Positions 1 to 6,706 of a DNA stretch of 52,090 nucleotides are shown in pieces (the first letter of the stretch is position 1; each line of letters opens with the position of its first letter). Made by a program: the position numbers and the translations under genes. The notes beneath the pieces were generated by a model that saw nothing but the letters and a program-made list of their open reading frames with translations, did not search any database and had not been told where the DNA came from. Source of the DNA: Flavobacteriales bacterium (lineage in GTDB: Bacteria; Bacteroidota; Bacteroidia; Flavobacteriales_E; Vicingaceae); the NCBI GenBank assembly GCA_002706365.1, contig PALM01000042.1:1-52090 (forward strand), read 5' to 3'.

Positions 1-50
1 ACCAAAAAATTGATGAGTTTCAAAAAATGTTAAAAGGATTCAAAAGCAAT

Positions 51-92
51 CTAGGCTCTGTCTAGACTCTAGGTTCTAGGATCTAGGTTCTC
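51..92. repeat. CTAG heptamer tandem repeat
   Basis: CTAG occurs at 51, 62, 69, 76 and 83, so the last four are spaced exactly 7 bp apart, with unit CTAG followed by act, gtt, gat or gtt. The array lies just past the 3' end of the SDR gene. The same unit recurs in reverse-complement orientation at 4230-4262. Confidence 0.75.
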
Positions 93-93
93 A

Positions 94-798
94 TTAAAAC
101 GGATTCGTCGCATGCACACTCAACTCCGGAATATACCCTCGATCATCCATCTCTAATGCAGCAACCACCGCATGGGCGATCTCATGAGGAGTTAGCTTGT
201 TGTCTTCCAGGTCTCGCTCTTTTCGCTCGGGCTGATTGAAAGCCGTTGGTACGTATGAAGGATTGATATTGAAGACACGAATGTTATCCCTTCTCAATTC
301 CGCTTGCCAACTCATACTCAAGCCTCTTAAGGCGAACTTAGAAGAGCTGTAAATACTTCCACCTTCATAGCCTTTTAGCGCTGCAGTTGAGGCAATATTC
401 ACAATATTTCCGCTTTTCTGTTTGCGAAAGATCTTCGCCGCCTCTTTGGCCATACGAACTGCGCCAAAAACATTCACATTATACAGCTCGATCATATCAT
501 CTACATCCAATTCATCGATGGTATCTCTTCTGGTGCCAATACCGGCATTATTGATCATCACATCTAGACCTCCCAGTTTTTCTTCGCAATACTCATAGGT
601 AGCATCAACATCTTCTTGCATGCTTACATCAGCTTGAAATGGAATAGCGCCTAATTCGGTGGCGACTTCTAAAAGCTTTTCTTCATCTCTGCCGGTCATT
701 AAAACCTTTGCTCCTTTTTCAATCAGTAATTCAGCCATCGCTTTGCCCAAACCGGATGATCCTCCGGTCAATAATACCTTTGCTCCTTTTAGATTCAT
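94..798 (-). CDS. SDR family NAD(P)-dependent oxidoreductase
   Basis: Classical short-chain dehydrogenase/reductase of 234 residues, probably cytosolic. The Rossmann glycine motif TGGSSGLG is at residues 11-18, the NNAG motif at 83-86, and the catalytic set is complete: Ser137, Tyr150 and Lys154 in a YSSSK context. An Arg at 37 after the second beta strand suggests NADP(H) preference, which is inference. Family members reduce or oxidise many alcohols and ketones, so the substrate cannot be named. It is transcribed alone, away from marC, and no exact TAnnTTTG box is visible upstream. The family call is secure; the specific function is unknown. Confidence 0.9.
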   Translation of the reverse strand: MNLKGAKVLLTGGSSGLGKAMAELLIEKGAKVLMTGRDEEKLLEVATELGAIPFQADVSMQEDVDATYEYCEEKLGGLDVMINNAGIGTRRDTIDELDVDDMIELYNVNVFGAVRMAKEAAKIFRKQKSGNIVNIASTAALKGYEGGSIYSSSKFALRGLSMSWQAELRRDNIRVFNINPSYVPTAFNQPERKERDLEDNKLTPHEIAHAVVAALEMDDRGYIPELSVHATNPF

Positions 799-892
799 AT
801 CAACTGTCTTATTTAATTTGATTCTTTTTTGTCAATGGAAAGTTAAAAAATGATGATTGGAATCCCTAAGGAATTAAGTCTAGTGTAGTTTC

Positions 893-1045
893 GCACCGCA
901 GGATTTGTAATCCTGCGGAAATGCTACTTAAGGTCAGAAACGGCCACGCAGGATCAGACCTGCCCGCCGGTTTCTCAGCTTTTCGAAAATGCTTCCGCAA
1001 TTACAAATGGTTAAGAGGCGAATGGCAGGCGGGGGTCCTGCGATG
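893..1045. repeat. Compound palindromic (REP-like) element
   Basis: A perfect 10-bp inverted repeat with a 3-nt loop lies at 896-918 (arm ccgcaggatt). The segment 903-920 reappears inverted at 993-1008, matching atttgtaat and tgcggaa with a 2-nt gap. A second pair, 947-968 and 1024-1042, shares the inverted blocks CGCAGGA and CCTGCC. The region is GC-rich against its surroundings and contains no convincing gene. It resembles the palindromic repeats scattered in many Bacteroidota genomes, often associated with REP-type (RAYT) transposases, but no transposase is present here. Confidence 0.7.
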
Positions 1046-1055
1046 CAAGATTGAG

Positions 1056-1090
1056 TCCTTTTTCTTTTCTCTTTATTCTTTGTTCTATTC
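1056..1090. repeat. Pyrimidine heptamer repeat upstream of marC
   Basis: Five consecutive 7-mers, TCCTTTT, TCTTTTC, TCTTTAT, TCTTTGT and TCTATTC, start at 1056, 1063, 1070, 1077 and 1084. It follows the palindromic element directly and ends about 60 bp before the marC promoter box. Together with the palindromic element it accounts for most of the 365-bp gap between the SDR gene and marC. Confidence 0.6.
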
Positions 1091-1149
1091 CTGCAGTTTT
1101 ATTTCATACTTAGAGAACTTAAAACCTCATAAAGAAGAAAATGAAACTC

Positions 1150-1157
1150 TAAATTTG
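1150..1157 (+). promoter_or_regulatory. -7 box TAAATTTG of marC
   Basis: An exact match to the Bacteroidota -7 consensus TAnnTTTG, 6 nt before the ATG at 1164. It argues that the long upstream in-frame extension is not translated and that the transcript is leaderless or nearly so. No clear -33 element was identified. Confidence 0.65.
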
Positions 1158-1163
1158 CTCCCC

Positions 1164-1814
1164 ATGGATCAATACCTCAGTTTCGCACTACTCTGCCTTA
1201 CATCATTCTTCACATTGATGAATCCATTAGGCATTATGCCTGTCTTTATGTCGATGACCGCCTCTTTGAGCCCTGTTGAAAGAAGAAATACAGCGAAAAG
1301 AGCAGTTATAGTGGCATTCATCACCTTAATTGCCTTTGCATTCTCAGGTCAACTACTTTTCAAGTTTTTCGGAATATCTGTGGATAGCTTCCGAATGGTT
1401 GGAGGAATCATCTTCTTTATGATGGGTTATGATATGCTTCAAGCGAGATTATCTAAAGTAAAGTTGAGTAAGTCAGCGGCCAAGAAAGAATATATCAGTG
1501 ATATTTCAATCACTCCATTGGCAATTCCAATGATCTGCGGACCGGGAGCCATTACCAACTCTATAGTACTTATGGCGGATTCTGAAACACCAATACAAAA
1601 AGCCATTTTAATTGGCAGTATCATTTTGGTCTTGTTAACAACCTTCCTTGTACTCTGGGGATCTTCTCCAATCAGCAAATGGCTTGGGGAGACCGGGAAT
1701 AAAGTGATGATGAGATTAATGGGATTGATCGTAATGGTTATAGCAGTTGAATTCTTCTTCTCGGGCTTAAAGCCTATTTTACTCGATATTTTGTCTGAAG
1801 CTAGCCAAAGGTGA
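1164..1814 (+). CDS. marC: MarC family integral membrane protein
   Basis: A 216-residue member of the MarC (UPF0056) inner-membrane family, with about six hydrophobic helices. The N-terminal signature LTSFFTLMNPLGIMPVFM matches the conserved SxFxxxNPxG start of the family, and a second conserved block ITPLAIPMICGPGAI lies in the middle. The role of MarC proteins is not established; early links to multiple antibiotic resistance were not upheld. The reading frame extends to 921, but the ATG at 1164 gives the family's normal N-terminus and lies 6 nt after a TAnnTTTG promoter box. The stop overlaps the GTG of the next gene by 4 bp, so the two are co-transcribed. Confidence 0.88.
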   Translation: MDQYLSFALLCLTSFFTLMNPLGIMPVFMSMTASLSPVERRNTAKRAVIVAFITLIAFAFSGQLLFKFFGISVDSFRMVGGIIFFMMGYDMLQARLSKVKLSKSAAKKEYISDISITPLAIPMICGPGAITNSIVLMADSETPIQKAILIGSIILVLLTTFLVLWGSSPISKWLGETGNKVMMRLMGLIVMVIAVEFFFSGLKPILLDILSEASQR

Positions 1815-2821
1815 AAAAGGTACTTCTAGGAATACTAATCCTCATTCTGGTATTCATTGCCTACAATTTCAATTCTGTGACCTACGGATTAAAACAGGCT
1901 TATGGACAATTGAGAATTCTTACTAAAGCTCAAAGCCTGGAATCATATCTGGAAGAAAATCAGCTTAGCGAAAATCAAAAGAAGAAAATTGAATTCATCA
2001 AATATGTGAAGGATTATGCAGTAGATAGCCTAGGTCTAGAACCAAGCAGCTCTTATGAAAAGATCTATGATCAAAAGGGAAAACCAATCTTATGGATGGT
2101 AACTGCTAGTCCAACTTTCGAACTAAAGGCATATGAATGGTCATTTCCTATAGCGGGAAAGTTCTCTTATAAAGGCTTCTTCGATTATCTAGCTTCTTTG
2201 CAAGAAAGAGAAGATATGGAAGCCAAAGGATATGATGTGGAGATAGATGAAGTAAGCGCTTGGTCAACTCTTGGATGGTTTAGTGACCCCATCCTTAGTT
2301 CTATGTTGGAGAAAGATAGTTCCAGATTGGCCAATCTCATCATTCATGAATTGTTTCACGGTACCGTATATCTGAAAGATTCAGTAGAACTGAATGAAAA
2401 CCTAGCCTCATTCGTTGGCAGAAAGGGAGCAGAACGCCTGTTTTATTCTATTGGAGATACAGCACTAATGAATTCTGTAAAAGAAAAAAGAGCAAAAAGA
2501 GAGAAAATTGGAGAGCTCATTAGGAAGTCGGCTCATCAACTAGACTCGCTCTATAAGAGCTTTGATGAGGACTTAAGCAGGGAGCGCAAGTTGAGAAAGA
2601 AAAGAGAAATGATTGAAGAGATAAGGTGGAAAGTTGCCGCATTATTGGCAGGCCAAGACCTTACTGAAGCTGAACGATACTATCTGGAATTTAATCCCAA
2701 TAATGCCTATTTTACAGGCTATTTAACCTATCGCTCCAAGGGCGATCAATTTGAAAAAGAACTGCAAGAGCAATTCAATGGCGACATTGTGAAGTTCATT
2801 GCACACTACAAGAATCAATAG
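1811..2821 (+). CDS. Putative aminopeptidase (PF10023-like, HExxH)
   Basis: A 336-residue protein starting with GTG inside the marC stop (GTGA overlap). Residues 1-20 form an N-terminal membrane anchor or uncleaved signal. A zinc-metalloprotease motif HELFH is at 179-183, and Glu196 in ENLASF is a plausible third zinc ligand, as in gluzincin-type enzymes. This arrangement fits the predicted aminopeptidase family COG4324/PF10023. Residues about 225-270 are highly charged and probably helical. The active site likely faces the periplasm, given the single N-terminal hydrophobic segment. It sits between marC and murQ, and may contribute to peptide or muropeptide turnover, which is inference from context. 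Confidence 0.75.
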   Translation: MKKVLLGILILILVFIAYNFNSVTYGLKQAYGQLRILTKAQSLESYLEENQLSENQKKKIEFIKYVKDYAVDSLGLEPSSSYEKIYDQKGKPILWMVTASPTFELKAYEWSFPIAGKFSYKGFFDYLASLQEREDMEAKGYDVEIDEVSAWSTLGWFSDPILSSMLEKDSSRLANLIIHELFHGTVYLKDSVELNENLASFVGRKGAERLFYSIGDTALMNSVKEKRAKREKIGELIRKSAHQLDSLYKSFDEDLSRERKLRKKREMIEEIRWKVAALLAGQDLTEAERYYLEFNPNNAYFTGYLTYRSKGDQFEKELQEQFNGDIVKFIAHYKNQ

Positions 2822-2827
2822 GCAAGC

Positions 2828-3631
2828 ATGGAAAAGAAGATCACTGAATCCGAATCTAAATACGATGAGTTGGAAAAGATGTCGGTAGACACCATCTTAG
2901 AAAGCATCAACAAAGAAGATAAGATCGTACCCTATGCAATTGAGCCTGTAATTCCCAAAATCGCAGCCATTATTCCCATCATCGTAAAGAAACTTCAGGA
3001 TGGTGGAAGGTTGATCTATCTTGGTGCTGGAACAAGTGGTAGATTGGGTATTGTAGACGCCTCTGAATGCCCTCCTACCTTTGGTGTAAGCCACGACCTG
3101 GTCATTGGTATTATGGCAGGAGGAGATCAGGCTATTCGAAAAGCTGTAGAATTTGCAGAGGATGATGAATTACAGGGATGGAAAGACCTGGAAGATTTAC
3201 ATGTTAGCGAAGCCGACTTCGTTATTGGAATTGCTGCTTCGGGAACCACCCCATATGTGGTAGGCGCATTGCAGAAGTGTAGAGAAAATGGTATTCAGAC
3301 CGCATGCATTACCTGCAATGAGGGTAGTCCGTTGGCAAAACAGACCGATCATCCAATTGAAGTTATTGTAGGACCGGAATTCGTAACCGGAAGTACGCGT
3401 ATGAAGGCGGGAACTGCACAGAAATTGGTGTTGAACATGATCTCTACAGCAACAATGGTAAGGTTGGGAAGAGTGAAAGGCAACAGAATGGTGGATATGC
3501 AATTGAGCAACCACAAGCTTGTTAAAAGAGGAATCCAAATGTTAGTTGAAGAGCTGAATATCAGCTATGAAGAAGCTAGAGAATTGTTGAAGAAATATGG
3601 CAGCGTTCGATCGGCAATCAGGCATTACTGA
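2828..3631 (+). CDS. murQ: N-acetylmuramic acid 6-phosphate etherase
   Basis: MurQ cleaves the lactyl ether of N-acetylmuramate 6-phosphate to GlcNAc 6-phosphate and D-lactate in cell-wall recycling. The 267-residue protein shows the SIS sugar-phosphate motif GAGTSGRLG (residues 66-74), and the catalytic segment DASECPPTFG puts Glu80 at the position of E. coli Glu83; Glu111 fits the second catalytic Glu (E. coli 114). The conserved GPEFVTGSTRMKAGTAQK block is present. It is slightly shorter than the E. coli enzyme (298). It follows the aminopeptidase gene by 6 bp and is probably in the marC operon. No PTS or anhMurNAc kinase gene is nearby. Confidence 0.96.
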   Translation: MEKKITESESKYDELEKMSVDTILESINKEDKIVPYAIEPVIPKIAAIIPIIVKKLQDGGRLIYLGAGTSGRLGIVDASECPPTFGVSHDLVIGIMAGGDQAIRKAVEFAEDDELQGWKDLEDLHVSEADFVIGIAASGTTPYVVGALQKCRENGIQTACITCNEGSPLAKQTDHPIEVIVGPEFVTGSTRMKAGTAQKLVLNMISTATMVRLGRVKGNRMVDMQLSNHKLVKRGIQMLVEELNISYEEARELLKKYGSVRSAIRHY

Positions 3632-3632
3632 T

Positions 3633-3640
3633 TACCTTTG
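3633..3640 (+). promoter_or_regulatory. -7 box TACCTTTG of unknown gene at 3648
   Basis: Exact TAnnTTTG match beginning 2 nt after the murQ stop and 7 nt before the next ATG. It suggests that the following gene has its own promoter and a leaderless or near-leaderless transcript. Confidence 0.6.
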
Positions 3641-3647
3641 AAATTGA

Positions 3648-4217
3648 ATGCACACCATTGAGCCACACTACAGTTGGAGAGATTACTATATCGCTTCGGA
3701 AGATGAGCGCTCACCTTTCTACGGCCGTATTTACAGTGAATTCGAATTTACTCATGCCATCTACGATCACTGCATTCACCCTCAATGGGATGAGATCGAA
3801 TCCCCTACCCTTTTCATTAAGATACTAATGGCCGATTATGATGAAGGTTATGCCATTATTGAGATGATCGGCGAGTGGAACGATCTGCTCTACAATGATA
3901 TCATGTTCTTCAAGCGTAATATCATTGACGAATTGATCGCTGAAGGTATTAACAAGTTCATTCTTATTGGAGAGAACATCTTCAATTTCCACTATTCAGA
4001 TGATTCATACTACGAAGAGTGGTTCGATGATGTAGAAGATGGCTGGATCGCCTTTTTGAATTTCAGGGATCATGTGCTGGCCGATATGCAAGCGGCCAAT
4101 ATCGATTCTTATATCGCTTCAGGTGGACAGCTAAACGACCTCAACTGGCGCACCTATACTCCTCAAAACATGTACGAGAAAGTTGAAGGGATGATGACCT
4201 TGAGATTGGGAGTTTAG
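3648..4217 (+). CDS. Conserved hypothetical protein, acidic
   Basis: I do not recognise a named family. The 189-residue product has no signal peptide or membrane helix and is strongly acidic and rich in aromatic residues (Trp, Tyr, Phe), especially around DDSYYEEWFDDVEDGW (about 123-138). It looks like a soluble alpha/beta protein: a central stretch, FILIGENIFNF, reads as a buried beta strand. Gene-like codon usage, a promoter box 7 nt upstream, and a complete frame closely filling the space after murQ support a real gene. Function unknown. Confidence 0.7.
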   Translation: MHTIEPHYSWRDYYIASEDERSPFYGRIYSEFEFTHAIYDHCIHPQWDEIESPTLFIKILMADYDEGYAIIEMIGEWNDLLYNDIMFFKRNIIDELIAEGINKFILIGENIFNFHYSDDSYYEEWFDDVEDGWIAFLNFRDHVLADMQAANIDSYIASGGQLNDLNWRTYTPQNMYEKVEGMMTLRLGV

Positions 4218-4229
4218 TTGAAAAAGAGC

Positions 4230-4262
4230 CTAGAATCGAGAGTCTAGAACCTAGACATTCTA
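4230..4262. repeat. CTAG heptamer repeat, inverted copy
   Basis: CTAG at 4230, 4244 and 4251, with a degenerate CGAG at 4237, keeps a 7-bp register. The segment CTAGAACCTAG is the reverse complement of CTAGGTTCTAG found in the array at 51-92, so it is the same repeat in opposite orientation. Confidence 0.65.
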
Positions 4263-4345
4263 AGTAAAGAATAATTATTACACTTCAAATTTACGAGAGC
4301 TGCTGAAGAGAATAAAGTTTTCATCAGAAAAAGGAATTTCTAGCT

Positions 4346-4450
4346 GTTCCACAAAGTTTCACTAAGGCGCTTTGCGCTCTCGGAGGTTCACAAAGTTTTT
4401 ATTCATTCTATCCTAGTGAACCATTGTGAAGCCTTAGCGAACCCTAGTGC
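4346..4450. repeat. Degenerate 10-11 bp repeats in inverted halves
   Basis: The left half carries TTCCAC (4347), TTTCAC (4357) and GTTCAC (4386), all multiples of 10 bp apart. The right half carries the complementary form GTGAACC (4416), GTGAAGCC (4426) and GCGAACC (4437), 10 and 11 bp apart. The 298-bp gap 4218-4515 therefore holds two repeat tracts and no gene I can support. Confidence 0.55.
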
Positions 4451-4515
4451 TATAGCTTGAAAAAGTTTGGACATTTTGCTTTCGACAATCGGCCAATAAA
4501 TTACAAAGCACGGCA

Positions 4516-4914
4516 TTAATCACAATTGCCACAGACCTTTCCTGCTTGAATTATACTTAACAATTCTACCGCCTCATCCTTTTCACAAACCTTCCAGATC
4601 AGAACATACTGCTCTTCTTCATATTCGCTTCGCAGTCTATAGACTGGACAAGGCTTTTTTCGCGGACTACTTTCTGAAAAATCCACTGATGCAGATTCTT
4701 GGATAGAGAATAACATTGAACTATCGACTTCTAGGCATTTGAGCTGACAAATAGCTCGTTCAGAATAAGATTGAGCGGAACTATCGATAGCCATCATCAC
4801 CCTTCCTTCGGGAGTCCATGATGTCCAGTCTCTCTGTCCAAAGAATATGAATACAAGCAGAAGGCCTAAGCCTACACCTAATAAGTAAAGTCGGAAGCGT
4901 CTCCAGAAAGTCAT
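4516..4914 (-). CDS. Small membrane-anchored DUF4258-like protein
   Basis: A 132-residue protein with one N-terminal transmembrane helix (about residues 8-25) after a basic start, so the rest probably faces the periplasm. The body contains paired cysteines (CQLKC, a later CPVYRLRSEY segment and a C-terminal CGNC). The layout resembles a flavobacterial family annotated as DUF4258, which I recall from memory rather than from a search. It lies downstream of the alanine-dehydrogenase-like gene in the same direction, with a 139-bp repeat-containing gap. Function unknown; the cysteines may form disulfides or bind metal. Confidence 0.6.
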   Translation of the reverse strand: MTFWRRFRLYLLGVGLGLLLVFIFFGQRDWTSWTPEGRVMMAIDSSAQSYSERAICQLKCLEVDSSMLFSIQESASVDFSESSPRKKPCPVYRLRSEYEEEQYVLIWKVCEKDEAVELLSIIQAGKVCGNCD

Positions 4915-4923
4915 TGTTTAATG

Positions 4924-4956
4924 TTGAATGAGTGAATTGTGAATGTGTGAATGTTA
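4924..4956. repeat. TGAAT repeat with 7-8 bp spacing
   Basis: TGAAT occurs at 4925, 4933, 4940 and 4948, a period of 7-8 bp. It opens the 139-bp gap between the DUF4258-like gene and the alanine-dehydrogenase-like gene. Confidence 0.55.
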
Positions 4957-4961
4957 AAAGT

Positions 4962-5040
4962 TCGGAGCTTGGAGTATGGCTGTTGATTTAGTTTCGAATC
5001 TCTTAATCCTTAGTCTTTAATCTTTAGTCCATAGCCCTAA
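4962..5040. repeat. Heptamer repeats (GGAGNNT and TTARTCY)
   Basis: At 4964 GGAGCTT is followed directly by GGAGTAT. From 5003 five 7-mers run without interruption: TTAATCC, TTAGTCT, TTAATCT, TTAGTCC and ATAGCCC (5003, 5010, 5017, 5024, 5031). The two families differ in sequence but share the 7-bp period. A relative of the first, inverted, is found at 51951-51978. Confidence 0.65.
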
Positions 5041-5053
5041 CATGCTTAAAACT

Positions 5054-6271
5054 CTAAATAGCAGCTAATAACAAATCTAGATCCTTATAAGGCAGTTTAA
5101 AATTCTCAGCCAAATACTTGTTCGTTAGCATTCCTCTGTATAGATAAATTCCTGAACGAACCGACATCATCTCTTTGATACAATGGTCTACTCCTCCTCC
5201 ATCTCCCAATTGAAGGATAACCGGTGCAAAGATATTGCTCAGCACATAGGATGCCGTTCTAGCTGCACGAGAAGGAATATTGGGCACACAATAGTGAGTG
5301 ATACCATATTTTTGATAGGTAGGATCTGAATGATTCGTCATTTTTGAAGTCTCAAAACAGCCCCCTTGATCAATACTCACATCCACGATCACCGAGCCTT
5401 CCTGCATCTTCTTCACCATTTCTTCGGTCACGATCACCGGCGACCTTCCGGTTTCAGATCTGATCGCTCCAATAGCTACATCTGCATTGATCAATGCCTG
5501 CTCTAAGACCTTTGGTTGGAAAGTTGAAGTGTAAACTCTGCAGCCAACACCATCTTGCAAACGTCGCAATTTTGATGTGTTGTTACTGAAAACCTTTACA
5601 CTGGCTCCCAATCCCAGAGCTGCTCTGGCGGCAAATTCAGCCACTGCACCTGCACCTATGATCACCACTTCTGTAGGTTTCACTCCTGAGATCCCGCCAA
5701 GCATCATACCTTGACCATCATTCACATTACTGAGATACTCAGCTGCAATCAGAATGGCTGTGTTTCCGGCTATCTCGCTCATTGCACGGATCACCGGTAA
5801 CCTTCCGTTATCATCTTGAATAAAATCATAGGCTATGGCGGTAATCTTCTTATCGATCAATTTCTGGAGGAAATTCTTAGGCTGAACCGGTAATTGCAAG
5901 GCAGAGATCAAGGTTTGTCCGCGCTTTAGCAGCTCGATCTCATCATAGGAAAGCGGCTCCACTTTGAGAATAATATCCGCTCTATAAACCTCTTCAGCAG
6001 AATAAACTACTTGGGCTCCAGCCTCGCTGTAGTCATTGTCGCTAAAATTTGCCTTTTCACCTGCCTTACTTTCAATATAGACTTCGTGGCCATTATTCAC
6101 CAATACTTCTACATCATTGGGAACTAAAGGCACGCGCTTTTCTTGTAGGGAGGTTTCTTTGGGAATCCCAATAAAGAGGTTGCTCTTCTTCTTTTTGACT
6201 TCGGCCAACTCCTCTTGAGGGAGCATCTTTGTGGCCGAACGGGCCAGGGACTTAACTACATCATCCGACAT
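5054..6271 (-). CDS. ald: Alanine dehydrogenase-like protein
   Basis: A 405-residue member of the alanine dehydrogenase / transhydrogenase-alpha family. It has IPKETSLQEKRVPLVP with substrate Arg46, Lys103 (LKVEPLS), the dinucleotide motif GAGAVA, and VDVSIDQGG with the conserved Asp. Two oddities are visible. An extra 30-residue N-terminus precedes the family start. The catalytic His expected after the TLxxxLHL-like strand (His96 in the Bacillus enzyme) is Gln126 here (SALQL). The reaction, oxidative deamination of alanine, is therefore uncertain. Its ATG overlaps the tsaE stop by 1 bp (TAATG), so it is translationally coupled in the porX-tsaE-ald operon. Confidence 0.8.
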   Translation of the reverse strand: MSDDVVKSLARSATKMLPQEELAEVKKKKSNLFIGIPKETSLQEKRVPLVPNDVEVLVNNGHEVYIESKAGEKANFSDNDYSEAGAQVVYSAEEVYRADIILKVEPLSYDEIELLKRGQTLISALQLPVQPKNFLQKLIDKKITAIAYDFIQDDNGRLPVIRAMSEIAGNTAILIAAEYLSNVNDGQGMMLGGISGVKPTEVVIIGAGAVAEFAARAALGLGASVKVFSNNTSKLRRLQDGVGCRVYTSTFQPKVLEQALINADVAIGAIRSETGRSPVIVTEEMVKKMQEGSVIVDVSIDQGGCFETSKMTNHSDPTYQKYGITHYCVPNIPSRAARTASYVLSNIFAPVILQLGDGGGVDHCIKEMMSVRSGIYLYRGMLTNKYLAENFKLPYKDLDLLLAAI

Positions 6272-6699
6272 TAGTTCTGCTTGCTTATGTTAACAATTCG
6301 CTGCTCTCCAACCACCTTGATCTCTACAATCAGATGATCGCCATCAATCAGCTCTTCTGCAATTTCAGGCCATTCGATCAAGCACCAATTGCCACTATCG
6401 AGGTATTCCTCGAAGCCAATGTCTAAAGCTTCTTCCAGACTTTCCAAACGATAGAGGTCAAAGTGGTAGATCTTTTCTCCCTCTTTGTTCTCATATTGAT
6501 TTACAAGAGAAAAAGTGGGAGATGTTACCTCTTCATTTACATTTAGAAAGTTACAAATATTTTTGATTAGAGTGGTTTTCCCACTTCCCAAATCCCCTTT
6601 GAAGAGTAGAATTTTGGCTGGTTTTGCTAAGTCGATCACTTCTTTGGCTAGCTGCGGCAGCTCGCTCAAATGGCTCACTTCAATGGAAGCAGTCGGCAT
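6271..6699 (-). CDS. tsaE: tRNA threonylcarbamoyladenosine biosynthesis ATPase TsaE
   Basis: TsaE (YjeE) is the ATPase partner of TsaB/TsaD in making t6A on tRNAs that read ANN codons, in the cytosol. The 142-residue protein has the P-loop GDLGSGKT at 35-42, followed by SPTFSLVNQY (switch-like) and the family's WCLIEWPE motif near residue 105. The length is typical. It lies 7 bp after porX and overlaps the next gene by 1 bp. The gene next to PorX is often tsaE in Bacteroidota, as I recall, which supports both calls. Confidence 0.95.
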   Translation of the reverse strand: MPTASIEVSHLSELPQLAKEVIDLAKPAKILLFKGDLGSGKTTLIKNICNFLNVNEEVTSPTFSLVNQYENKEGEKIYHFDLYRLESLEEALDIGFEEYLDSGNWCLIEWPEIAEELIDGDHLIVEIKVVGEQRIVNISKQN

Positions 6700-6706
6700 G
6701 TCTATA

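Noticed and set aside
891-920. Rho-independent terminator at 896-918
   Set aside because: The stem is perfect, but no T-run follows on either strand and inverted copies nearby indicate a dispersed repeat.
921-1163. N-terminal extension of marC to 921 (81 extra codons)
   Set aside because: The stretch reads through the palindromic element and pyrimidine heptamers, is unlike any MarC, and lies upstream of the promoter box at 1150-1157.
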